Shown here piece after piece: positions 34,160 through 40,882 of a DNA stretch of 49,450 nucleotides; the stretch's first letter is position 1, and each line of letters starts with the position of its first letter. Origin of the DNA: a bacterium. GTDB taxonomy: Bacteria > Patescibacteriota > Minisyncoccia > 1-14-0-10-42-19. A program made the translations under genes and the position numbers. The DNA lies in NCBI GenBank assembly GCA_030690215.1, contig JAUYHD010000031.1:1-49450 (forward strand), written 5' to 3'. The notes under the pieces are model-generated. The model did not search any database, was not told the DNA's origin, and worked only from the letters and a program-made list of their open reading frames with translations.

Positions 34160-34930
34160 ATGTCCAATAAACATCAAAAATTTGGGGTAGCAACTCGTTT
34201 TTACGGACTTACGAAGGGTGACGTAAAACGTCTTTCTATGTGGGTAGATGCAGCACTCGAGATTGCCTCCTCAGAGAATGTGTATGTGGCTTTGCACACA
34301 GAGGAAGATCGCGCGGGAAGCAATGATTTTATGCGTAAGCATTATCCACAGGTTACTGCGTTCCCCGTAACTCCATGGGGTAGGGTGGTCCAGGCGCCCA
34401 ATGCGCTTCTTCTTAAGAGCGCTGAACAGGGAGTTAGCCGACTTTTGTTTGTGAGTACCGAGTATCTGGTGAATCGATCTCTCATGGCACTGCTTCAGTC
34501 CTATTGTGATGCGGATACGCTTGTTGTTGGGGCACGCTTGCCTAGTCATGATTTTAAGGCATCGGAGGGGGGCAGCGTTTTAGTTGAAAAAGCAAACGGA
34601 CTTCAAATTCCCTGGAATACTTTTGCTTTATGGTCAATAGAACATCTTATACACACGGGATTTGTGCTTACGGCTGATTCGTCCAGTAATTCCGATAACG
34701 CGGGGATGGAAGAGATGGGAACTATTGCAGCACAACAAATATTGTGGCCCAAAAACGCGCTTGCAAAATTAGTTAATCCGGCCGAGGGAGATCTGGTTCG
34801 TAATATTTATGGTTGGAATGTTAAGCGCCACGAGCGATATATGAATAACTTGGTATCGAAAAATACCCGCGCCTCCTCCCAGCTTGAACGCCTTTTACTT
34901 CCTAGCCCGAGCGTATATCATGTTGGTTGA
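34160..34930 (+). CDS. Uncharacterised protein, possible GT-A-like fold
   Basis: 256 aa. I do not recognise a specific family. The N-terminal FGVATRFYGLTKGDVKRLSMWVDAAL and VYVALHTEEDR, with RLLFVSTEYLVNRSLMALLQSY in the middle, are reminiscent of the alternating strand-helix layout of GT-A sugar transferases, but no DxD is clearly placed. The last third is polar (SSSNSDNAGMEEMGTIAA). It follows the oxidoreductase by 140 nt with a possible promoter (TTGCGT - 17 nt - TATTCA). Function unknown; involvement in the same glycan is inferred from position only. Confidence 0.55.
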   Translation: MSNKHQKFGVATRFYGLTKGDVKRLSMWVDAALEIASSENVYVALHTEEDRAGSNDFMRKHYPQVTAFPVTPWGRVVQAPNALLLKSAEQGVSRLLFVSTEYLVNRSLMALLQSYCDADTLVVGARLPSHDFKASEGGSVLVEKANGLQIPWNTFALWSIEHLIHTGFVLTADSSSNSDNAGMEEMGTIAAQQILWPKNALAKLVNPAEGDLVRNIYGWNVKRHERYMNNLVSKNTRASSQLERLLLPSPSVYHVG

Positions 34931-34972
34931 AAAAGTAATCAGTAATTAGAAATTAGTAATGAGGAATTCAGA

Positions 34973-35142
34973 ATGAAGCATAAGACAATAAGAATTGGCA
35001 ATCGAATAGTTGGTATGGGCATGCCCACATACATTATTTTTAGGTTGCAAGTACGCATGCGAATGATTGGAATCTTGCCAGAGAATATATAGATCGGGCG
35101 GTTGATGCGGGGGCAGATGCGGTTAAATTTATTTTGAAATAG
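34973..35142 (+). pseudogene. Relic of a NeuB-family synthase (N-terminal fragment)
   Basis: Starting at ATG 34973, the frame reads MKHKTIRIGNRIVGMGMPTYII, the usual NeuB beginning. After a +1/-1 frame change at about 35041, another frame reads ASTHANDWNLAREYIDRAVDAGADAVKF, the helix-strand that follows in NeuB/LegI/PseI proteins, then a stop at 35140-35142. The fragment is about 56 codons of a family that normally has about 320-350. It shows that a third NeuB-type gene once stood here, next to the broken pseB copy at 36625. Confidence 0.8.
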
Positions 35143-35155
35143 TGGTTGATTTTTG

Positions 35156-36550
35156 TTAGTTTCCCGACGGCTTCTCCACAATCTTTTTAATCGCATCCGC
35201 TGTTCGCCTCCAGCTCATGCCGTCGGTGAATTGTAAAAATCTGTCCACCAATATTTCCCTTCCTTTCTGATGCAGAGAAGGATTTTTAATATACGCGTTA
35301 ATTGCGTGTTTTAATTCTTCCGCATTTGACGCAACCGTAATACCCCCCGATTTAATGAATTCTTTCGGAGTTTCATACTCAAGAGCAACCTCCGCGCCTT
35401 TCGGGAACACGATGCTTACTATGGGAGTATTAAAAATGGATGCCTCAAGCGTTGTGGTTGAAAAACAATTTACTACAACGTCGCTGTATTTCATTGTTTC
35501 GGTAAGGTTTTTTCGGTCCTCGCCATCCATCTCGGTTTTTATTTTTTTTGTTGGCGCTTTTGAATCAGAGATGATTTCTTTTCCTGCTTTCTCAATGCAT
35601 ACGCCAGGCATACCAAGATACTCTTTATAGGGTTCTAGAATGTCTACGGGGTGGATCCGTATAAGAATGTTCGGGTCTCCTATGAGTTCTCCATTTTTCT
35701 TCAGCCGCATAAATTCATCGATAAATTCTTTACGCCATGGGAATGCGCGCGGAGTAGAGGTCGCGTGCATGATTGTTTTTTTATTTGGATCAAGATTTTT
35801 TGAAAGCAGAAAATCATTGCGGCTTCGCAGCGCATTTTCTCTTTCATTTTGAATGTAGTGGTCAAAACGCACACATCCGGTGACAAAAATAGCATGGTCG
35901 GGATACCCTAGAAATTTCTCGGTATCTTGTTTCATATCAGCGCTCCACGCTGTTATATAGTTTGTTTTTCTGAGGAACTTCCCTTGGTTAAAGGGATTAT
36001 CAAAGCTCATATAAATAGCGGCAGTCGGCAGGCTCATTTTTTTTGCGCTTAACACTAGTTCTGCTTCAAATGGCACAAACCCCGGCGTCATGGTAACCAT
36101 AAGTGACGGAGAATATTTTTTTACGAGACTTTGGAACTGTTCTGTCGGGGTAATAAAAAATATTTCTAATGCGGTAAAAAATCCCGGAGTAGGGAACCAT
36201 GAGGGGAATATAGTTCCTATGCGTGTGAGTGTTCGTTTAACAAAAGGAAGCGTTTGCCTGTTGTAATACCAGTCTTTTGTTGCGGCAAAAGAGTCGTATG
36301 TCCGTATAAGCGCATATCGGAGAGTGTTAAAGAGATCTATCGTATTTTTGTTTTTTGCAATATACGGAGCGTATATTACATTTGGATGGATAAAATAATT
36401 TCTTTTTTTTGCGGTGGCCTCATCTACGTCGGGAGAAAGCACTACTACGCTATAGAGTTTTGCAAGCTCTTGAATTGTTTCTCCGCGCAAAATATCTGAA
36501 TAATATCTTAAATTATCCATTGTGAGAAAGATTGATTTTGTTTTTTTCAT
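35156..36550 (-). CDS. GT-B-like glycosyltransferase, paralog family member 3
   Basis: 464 aa, the closest relative of the protein at 19820: MTMTPGFVPFEAELV, GKFLRKTNY, VRFDHY, LLSKNLDPNKKT, ILIRIHPVDIL, DVVVNCFSTTTLEASIFNTPIV and FTDGMSWRRTADAI appear in the same order. Probably a transferase for the same type of donor with a different acceptor or linkage (inference). Divergent from the pseB relic. The gene is intact with its own promoter; only its former partner is broken. Confidence 0.75.
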   Translation of the reverse strand: MKKTKSIFLTMDNLRYYSDILRGETIQELAKLYSVVVLSPDVDEATAKKRNYFIHPNVIYAPYIAKNKNTIDLFNTLRYALIRTYDSFAATKDWYYNRQTLPFVKRTLTRIGTIFPSWFPTPGFFTALEIFFITPTEQFQSLVKKYSPSLMVTMTPGFVPFEAELVLSAKKMSLPTAAIYMSFDNPFNQGKFLRKTNYITAWSADMKQDTEKFLGYPDHAIFVTGCVRFDHYIQNERENALRSRNDFLLSKNLDPNKKTIMHATSTPRAFPWRKEFIDEFMRLKKNGELIGDPNILIRIHPVDILEPYKEYLGMPGVCIEKAGKEIISDSKAPTKKIKTEMDGEDRKNLTETMKYSDVVVNCFSTTTLEASIFNTPIVSIVFPKGAEVALEYETPKEFIKSGGITVASNAEELKHAINAYIKNPSLHQKGREILVDRFLQFTDGMSWRRTADAIKKIVEKPSGN

Positions 36551-36624
36551 ACAATTATTTTTCTATAAATCGGGCATTTTGTCAATTTTGACTAATTAGC
36601 GCATATGTTTTAATGTAAGTTATT
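36551..36624. promoter_or_regulatory. Duplicated divergent promoter region
   Basis: The plus strand has TTGACT (36588-36593), a 17-nt spacer and TAATGT (36611-36616), 8 nt before the relic ATG. The minus strand has TTGACA (36585-36580) and a weak -10 AAAAAT (36562-36557), 6 nt before the GT ATG. The core TGTCAATTTTGAC and the ATATGTTTTAATGTA stretch are identical or nearly so to the 21251-21323 region. Confidence 0.6.
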
Positions 36625-36756
36625 ATGTCTTTATTTTTAGCCGACAAAACGGTGCTAGTGACCGGTAGCGCGGATGCTTTTGGGTGTGCTTTTATTTTGC
36701 GTCTTCTTTCTTCCTCGGGTGCAAAAAAATAATTTTGTTTCGGAGCCGCATCGCTC
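36625..36756 (+). pseudogene. Relic of pseB (5' fragment, frameshifted)
   Basis: The first 36 codons, starting MSLFLADKTVLVTG, match pseB at 21324 (MSEFLANKTILVTG) and share RLLSSSGAKK. The A-run after GGTGC has lost one base relative to the intact copy (7 versus 8 A), producing an immediate TAA. In the shifted frame homology continues briefly (IILFRSR compared with IIVFSRD) before ending near 36756. The Gly-rich motif is also damaged (TGSADAFGCAF versus TGGTGTFGRAF), so it was decaying as a protein too. Confidence 0.9.
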
Positions 36757-36799
36757 TTATAAATGTGGCTCAAGTCCAAAAAACCTTTAAAAATACCAT

Positions 36800-37378
36800 A
36801 TGAAAAAAAATAATATATTTGAGCATAATAGTAGGTTTTTGGAGTCTTTCGAGAGAGAGCATGTAGGCAAGCTCAAGGCATGGAGGAACGATCAAATGGC
36901 AGTTTTGCGCCAGTATGCGCCGCTTACCGACGAAGATCAAAAACGCTGGTTTCGTTTTATGAAAGGAGATAAAAACCAAATTTTATTTTCCTTGCATGCG
37001 CGTGAGGGGAAAAAGCAAAAATATATTGGTTATTGCGGTATTACGAATGTTGATTATAAAAATAAACGAGGGGAGATTTCTTTTATTGTAGACTCGCGGC
37101 GCGTAGCAAATCGCACGGTCTATCGGGATGATTTTATAGCCGTTCTCACCATGCTTACGAGGTACGCTTTCCAAGAATTAAATTTGCATAAGCTGTTTAC
37201 TGATACGTTTGAATTCCGTAAAGATCATATAAAAATTCTGGAGATTTTTGGCCTGCGTAAAGAAGGAACTCTCCGTCAGCACTATTTCGGCAAGGGAAAA
37301 TATTTTAATTCCTTTATCCATTCCATTCTCAAGGACGAATGGGTGCGTATTCAAAAAAAATATGAATCTAAAAAATAA
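36800..37378 (+). CDS. GNAT N-acetyltransferase, PseH-like
   Basis: 192 aa. The GNAT fold is seen in LKAWRNDQMAVLRQYAPLTDEDQKRWF, YIGYCGITNVDYKNKRGEISFIVD, the acetyl-CoA helix region ALNLHKLFTDTF-like (QELNLHKLFTDTFEF), and RKDHIKILEIFGLRKEGTLRQHYFGKGKYFNSFIHSIL. This last stretch is common in PseH and related acetyltransferases acting on amino sugars. It would acetylate the 4-amino group of the PseC product. Overlaps the next gene by 17 nt. If the locus makes formylated pseudaminic acid, this enzyme might compete with or complement the formyltransferases (inference). Confidence 0.82.
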   Translation: MKKNNIFEHNSRFLESFEREHVGKLKAWRNDQMAVLRQYAPLTDEDQKRWFRFMKGDKNQILFSLHAREGKKQKYIGYCGITNVDYKNKRGEISFIVDSRRVANRTVYRDDFIAVLTMLTRYAFQELNLHKLFTDTFEFRKDHIKILEIFGLRKEGTLRQHYFGKGKYFNSFIHSILKDEWVRIQKKYESKK

Positions 37379-38315
37379 AAAAATTATTGTAACCGGCGGA
37401 GCGGGGGTGATTGGGAGAGAATTGGTTCCCCGTCTTGTAGGCGCAGGAGCGGTTGTGCGCTGTATTGATATTGCGCCAAAGCCAAAAGAATTTGAGGGTT
37501 TGGATATTGAATATAGCCAGAGGGATTTGTCGTATGCAAATACCATAGATTTTCTTAAATTTGATCCGGAAATCATTTTTCATCTCGCGGCAGTATTTGA
37601 ACGAACCAAAGAAGAGATTGGTTTTTGGGATTTGAATTTTCAAAATGAGGTGATGCTCAACCACAATGTATTTACAGCCGCCAGAGAATGCAAGAATCTT
37701 AAAAAATTTGTATTTGCATCCAGCTATCTTATTTATGACTTTTCCCAATATCTTTTTCCAAGGGCGCAGAAAAATGCTTTTCCGCTTCGTGAAGACATCG
37801 GGATGAATCCCCGAAATTTATGCGGCGCGACAAAATTATATGCGGAAAAAGAATTAGAATATCTTTCGCGTTTTGAGGAGCTGTATAAGTTCAAGGTAGT
37901 ATCGGCCCGCATTTTTAGAGTATACGGAAGGGGGTCGGGGGATGTTATTTCGCGATGGGTACGCGCAGGCCTTGGAGGAGAAAAATCTATTGAGGTTTTT
38001 ATGGAAGAGAATAGATTTGATTATATTTACGCAGGAGATGTTGCCGACGCATTATTGGGTCTTTCTAAAAAAGATAATGCGAAAGGTATTGTTAATATTG
38101 GCACGGGGAAGCCAGCTTCCATAAAAGACGTGGTGAATACGTTGAAAGGATTTATCCCGTCTTTGGCGGTAAAGAAATCTTCAGAAAAAGGATTATTTGA
38201 AGCAAGCGTTGCGGATACTAAAAAATTGCGTTCGTATGTTTCTTGGAAGCCATTAGATATAAAAAAGGGGGTTAAGCTCGTTATTGCATATGAAAAAGAG
38301 CAAGAACGCCGTTAG
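37362..38315 (+). CDS. NAD-dependent epimerase/dehydratase
   Basis: 317 aa extended SDR. KKIIVTGGAGVIGRELVPRLV is the NAD-binding motif; FASSYLIYD supplies the Ser region and LCGATKLYAEKEL the region where YxxxK is expected. Here the catalytic Tyr position reads Cys-Gly-Ala-Thr-Lys (LCGATK), so Tyr appears replaced by Cys, which would be unusual. ARIFRVYGRGSGDVISRWV and GIVNIGTGKPASI complete the family pattern. Probably epimerises or reduces a nucleotide sugar. The ATG at 37362 overlaps the acetyltransferase gene; an in-frame upstream start at 37248 would lie deep in that gene. Confidence 0.82.
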   Translation: MNLKNKKIIVTGGAGVIGRELVPRLVGAGAVVRCIDIAPKPKEFEGLDIEYSQRDLSYANTIDFLKFDPEIIFHLAAVFERTKEEIGFWDLNFQNEVMLNHNVFTAARECKNLKKFVFASSYLIYDFSQYLFPRAQKNAFPLREDIGMNPRNLCGATKLYAEKELEYLSRFEELYKFKVVSARIFRVYGRGSGDVISRWVRAGLGGEKSIEVFMEENRFDYIYAGDVADALLGLSKKDNAKGIVNIGTGKPASIKDVVNTLKGFIPSLAVKKSSEKGLFEASVADTKKLRSYVSWKPLDIKKGVKLVIAYEKEQERR

Positions 38316-38332
38316 GTATATATCCAATATGA

Positions 38333-38411
38333 GCCCCGCTAGAAATTGTTATTTTGTTTTAAGTGCCACAACCAATCATTATCTTATATGAATGCGCAAA
38401 CTTCTAACGGG
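38333..38411 (+). promoter_or_regulatory. CCCCGCTAGAA...TTCTAACGGGG inverted repeat ending at a GTG start
   Basis: CCCCGCTAGAA (38334-38344) and TTCTAACGGGG (38402-38412) are complementary with one mismatch. The right arm runs into the GTG at 38412. No convincing promoter precedes the left arm, so this copy may act only as part of a readthrough transcript. Confidence 0.55.
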
Positions 38412-39383
38412 GTGAACATACTTATTGCAAGCGCGGGAAGGGAGGTTCCGTTAATAAAAGAATTTAAAAAAGCCCTCAAGTCTTCTGGGGGGAAGATTAT
38501 TGCGTTTGATATTAATCCGTTATCGGCGGGATTTCAGTTTAGTGATATTTCATACATTGTGCCTCGTTATAAAGAAGCATCGTTTATTCCTTCGGTGCTG
38601 GCAATTTGTAAAAAGCATCGAATTTCGCTTCTTATACCAACGAAAGATGCCGAGTTGCCTATTTTTGCGAAAGCGAGAAAACGTTTTGAAAAAATCGGCG
38701 TCCGGATTATGGTCGCAAGCCTAAAAACAATAAATATATGCTGGGATAAATCAAAATTTATTGATTTTTGCATATCGCATGGGTTCTCTGCCCCAAAGAC
38801 ATATGATAGAAGAAATAAAAAAACGAATTACCGATTCCCACTTTTTATAAATAACCGTTTCGGTTTAGGGAGTAGGCATGCATACAAAATACATAATCGC
38901 AATGAGCTTAATTTCTTTTTGAAATATGTTCCTACTCCTCTAGTGCAGGAATATGTTGATTGGAAGGAATATACAATTGATCTTTTCGCGGATTTTAATG
39001 GCCGTATTATTTCAGTTGTTCCGAGGGAGCGTATATCGATATTTGGGGGGGAGTCTTTTGTTGGCAAGACATATAAAAATACAACATTAATACGCGGGGT
39101 TATAAAGCTTGCGGAGGCTCTTCATCTTATCGGCCACAACACGATACAGTGTTTTTTTGATGGTAAAAATATAAAATTTATAGAAGTAAATCCCCGTTAT
39201 GGTGGCGGTTCACCCTTAAGTTTTGCTTCAGGCGTTTCTACCCCTGCGTATCTTGTAAGATTAGTCCGAGGACAAAAAGTTCCCAGTAGAATCGGTGCAT
39301 TTAAAGATAATCTAGTTATGCTTCGCTATACGCAAGACATATACAAGGATGCGAAATCCATTACATGGAAAAAAATAAAATAA
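38412..39383 (+). CDS. ATP-grasp ligase 4 (CarB-like)
   Basis: 323 aa. VNILIASAGREVPLIKEFKKAL is the N-terminal signature of the short CarB-like ATP-grasp proteins (compare MNILITSAGRR...). LLIPTKDAELPIFAKAR, PLFINNRFGLGSRHAYKI (ATP loop), PTPLVQEYVDWKEYTIDLFAD and IKFIEVNPRYGGGSPLSFASG (metal Glu/Asn) follow. The GTG at 38412 starts exactly at homology, and an ATG at 38388 would add eight residues encoded by the repeat. A G7 run is at 39045-39051. It overlaps the HAD gene by 19 nt, a combination that suggests the two enzymes act together. Confidence 0.8.
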   Translation: MNILIASAGREVPLIKEFKKALKSSGGKIIAFDINPLSAGFQFSDISYIVPRYKEASFIPSVLAICKKHRISLLIPTKDAELPIFAKARKRFEKIGVRIMVASLKTINICWDKSKFIDFCISHGFSAPKTYDRRNKKTNYRFPLFINNRFGLGSRHAYKIHNRNELNFFLKYVPTPLVQEYVDWKEYTIDLFADFNGRIISVVPRERISIFGGESFVGKTYKNTTLIRGVIKLAEALHLIGHNTIQCFFDGKNIKFIEVNPRYGGGSPLSFASGVSTPAYLVRLVRGQKVPSRIGAFKDNLVMLRYTQDIYKDAKSITWKKIK

Positions 39384-40045
39384 AAATATTGTCATTTGAT
39401 CTCGACGATACGCTTTATGATGAGCGTGATTTTATAAAAAGCGGGTTTTCGACCGTTGCCGCGCACATGCAGAAGTCGCATGGGGCAGACGCAGAGCGTT
39501 TTTGCCAAGGGTTGCAGGATATTCTTATAAAATATGGGCGAGGAAAAATTTTTGATCGGATATTGCAAGAATATAATATGTATTCTCCTGAGTTGGTAAA
39601 AGAATTGGTTGACGTATACCGAAGCCACGCGCCTACGCTTTCTTTGCGGGAAGGGGCGGGTTCATTTTTGGAATATATAAAAAAAAATTATAAATTGGCT
39701 TTGATTACTGACGGGATTGCGTCTGTCCAAAAAAATAAAGTGAGAGCGCTGGGGATTGGAAAGTTTTTTGATTTGTTGGTGTATACCGATGAATTAGGAG
39801 TGTCTAAGCCGGACGTAAAGGTGTTTGAAAGGGTAATGTCATTTTTTTCTGCCCCTCCCGATCAAGCGCTCTATGTAGGCGATAATCCGCATAAAGATTT
39901 TATTGGCGCAAAGAAGATAGGAATGTCCACCGCGCGTATTATGCGGGGGGTGTATAAAGATGTTGTGCTTGGGGAAGAATACGAAGCCGACTTCCGAGTT
40001 CGCAATCTCGTAGAATTACAGGATATGTTAGAAGAAAAAACATGA
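39365..40045 (+). CDS. HAD-superfamily hydrolase
   Basis: 226 aa subfamily I HAD. Asp12 and Asp14 (LSFDLDDTLYDE) are the nucleophile and acid/base; LALITDGIASVQKNKVRALGI gives the Thr and region of motif II, GVSKPDVKVFERV the Lys, and YVGDNPHKDFIGAKKIG the acidic motif IV. It would hydrolyse a phosphate ester, perhaps that of a sugar intermediate. It overlaps the ATP-grasp gene by 19 nt and the formyltransferase gene by 4 nt (ATGA), so this is a tightly coupled set. It is not a PseG (UDP-sugar hydrolase) homolog. Confidence 0.87.
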   Translation: MEKNKIKILSFDLDDTLYDERDFIKSGFSTVAAHMQKSHGADAERFCQGLQDILIKYGRGKIFDRILQEYNMYSPELVKELVDVYRSHAPTLSLREGAGSFLEYIKKNYKLALITDGIASVQKNKVRALGIGKFFDLLVYTDELGVSKPDVKVFERVMSFFSAPPDQALYVGDNPHKDFIGAKKIGMSTARIMRGVYKDVVLGEEYEADFRVRNLVELQDMLEEKT

Positions 40046-40749
40046 GGCGAAATATAAAAAGCAAACGAGAAAGAGGGGTATATATCATCGCAGGGTCACG
40101 GCCATGGAATGAGGCGGTATTTAAAGAAAAAATATCAAAATACCCCGGGAGATGGCATTTTATTTCTCGCAAAGAGGATCTAACGCTCAAATATGTTCAG
40201 CGTATTCGTCCCCGATATATTTTTTTCTTGCATTGGTCGTGGTTCATTCCGCCCGAAATATATGAATCGCATGAATGTATTGTTTTTCATATGACTGACC
40301 TGCCGTTTGGGCGGGGCGGTAGTCCTTTGCAGAATCTTCTTGTGCGTGGAGTTTATAAGACAAAAATATCCGCTGTCCGTGTGGTAGAAAAGCTTGATAC
40401 GGGTCCGGTGTATTCAAAAAAGCCATTAGATTTAAAAGAGGGTCGCGCAGAAGATTTATATAAAAAAGCAAGCGCAATGGCATCTGGCATGATCAAAGAA
40501 GTTATTACCCGCCATCCAAAACCGTATTCGCAAAAAGGGAAAATCGTTGTATTTAAAAGACGAAAGCCGGAAGAAAGTAAAATCCCGTCTGGTTTGACGG
40601 ACCGCGGGTTATATGATTTTATAAGAATGCTTGATGCGGACGGATATCCGCGCGCATTTGTAGAATCAGATGATTATACGATTGAATTTTCCAGGGCCAT
40701 CCTTACCGAAAATGGCGTAAGCGCGGAAGCGGTTTTTATAAAAAAATAG
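40042..40749 (+). CDS. Formyltransferase-family protein, paralog B
   Basis: 235 aa, paralog of the protein at 26816: shared FFLHWSWFIPPEI, FHMTDLPFGRGGSPLQNLLVRGVYKTKISAVRVV, RRKPEESKIPSGL and LYDFIRMLDADGYPRAF. His and Asp (KLDTGPVY) of the catalytic set are present, but the Asn position is Val (IVFH). It sits between a HAD enzyme and pseI, so a pseudaminic acid precursor or product is the most likely substrate (inference). Starts with an ATGA overlap. It has about 10 extra N-terminal residues compared with paralog A. This copy is the better candidate for 7-N-formyl-pseudaminic acid. Confidence 0.8.
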   Translation: MRRNIKSKRERGVYIIAGSRPWNEAVFKEKISKYPGRWHFISRKEDLTLKYVQRIRPRYIFFLHWSWFIPPEIYESHECIVFHMTDLPFGRGGSPLQNLLVRGVYKTKISAVRVVEKLDTGPVYSKKPLDLKEGRAEDLYKKASAMASGMIKEVITRHPKPYSQKGKIVVFKRRKPEESKIPSGLTDRGLYDFIRMLDADGYPRAFVESDDYTIEFSRAILTENGVSAEAVFIKK

Positions 40750-40849
40750 ACCAAAATAAAAAAATAAAGAATTGCCGCGTTCCTAAAATACGTTCGTGCG
40801 CTCGCATGCGTTCGAGGGGGTAGGCGGGCTTTGAGCGCGCTGAAAGCGT

Positions 40850-40882
40850 TTGAATTAAATTATTCTCGATTCTAATAATTCT
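40850..40882 (+). promoter_or_regulatory. Near-leaderless promoter of pseI
   Basis: TTGAAT (40850-40855), a 17-nt spacer and TAATAA (40873-40878) lie 4 nt before the ATG at 40883. Confidence 0.5.

Noticed and set aside
36625-36733. Pseudogene frameshift as programmed frameshifting
   Set aside because: Homology ends within about 25 nt after the shift, the glycine motif is damaged and an intact copy exists, so decay is the simpler explanation.
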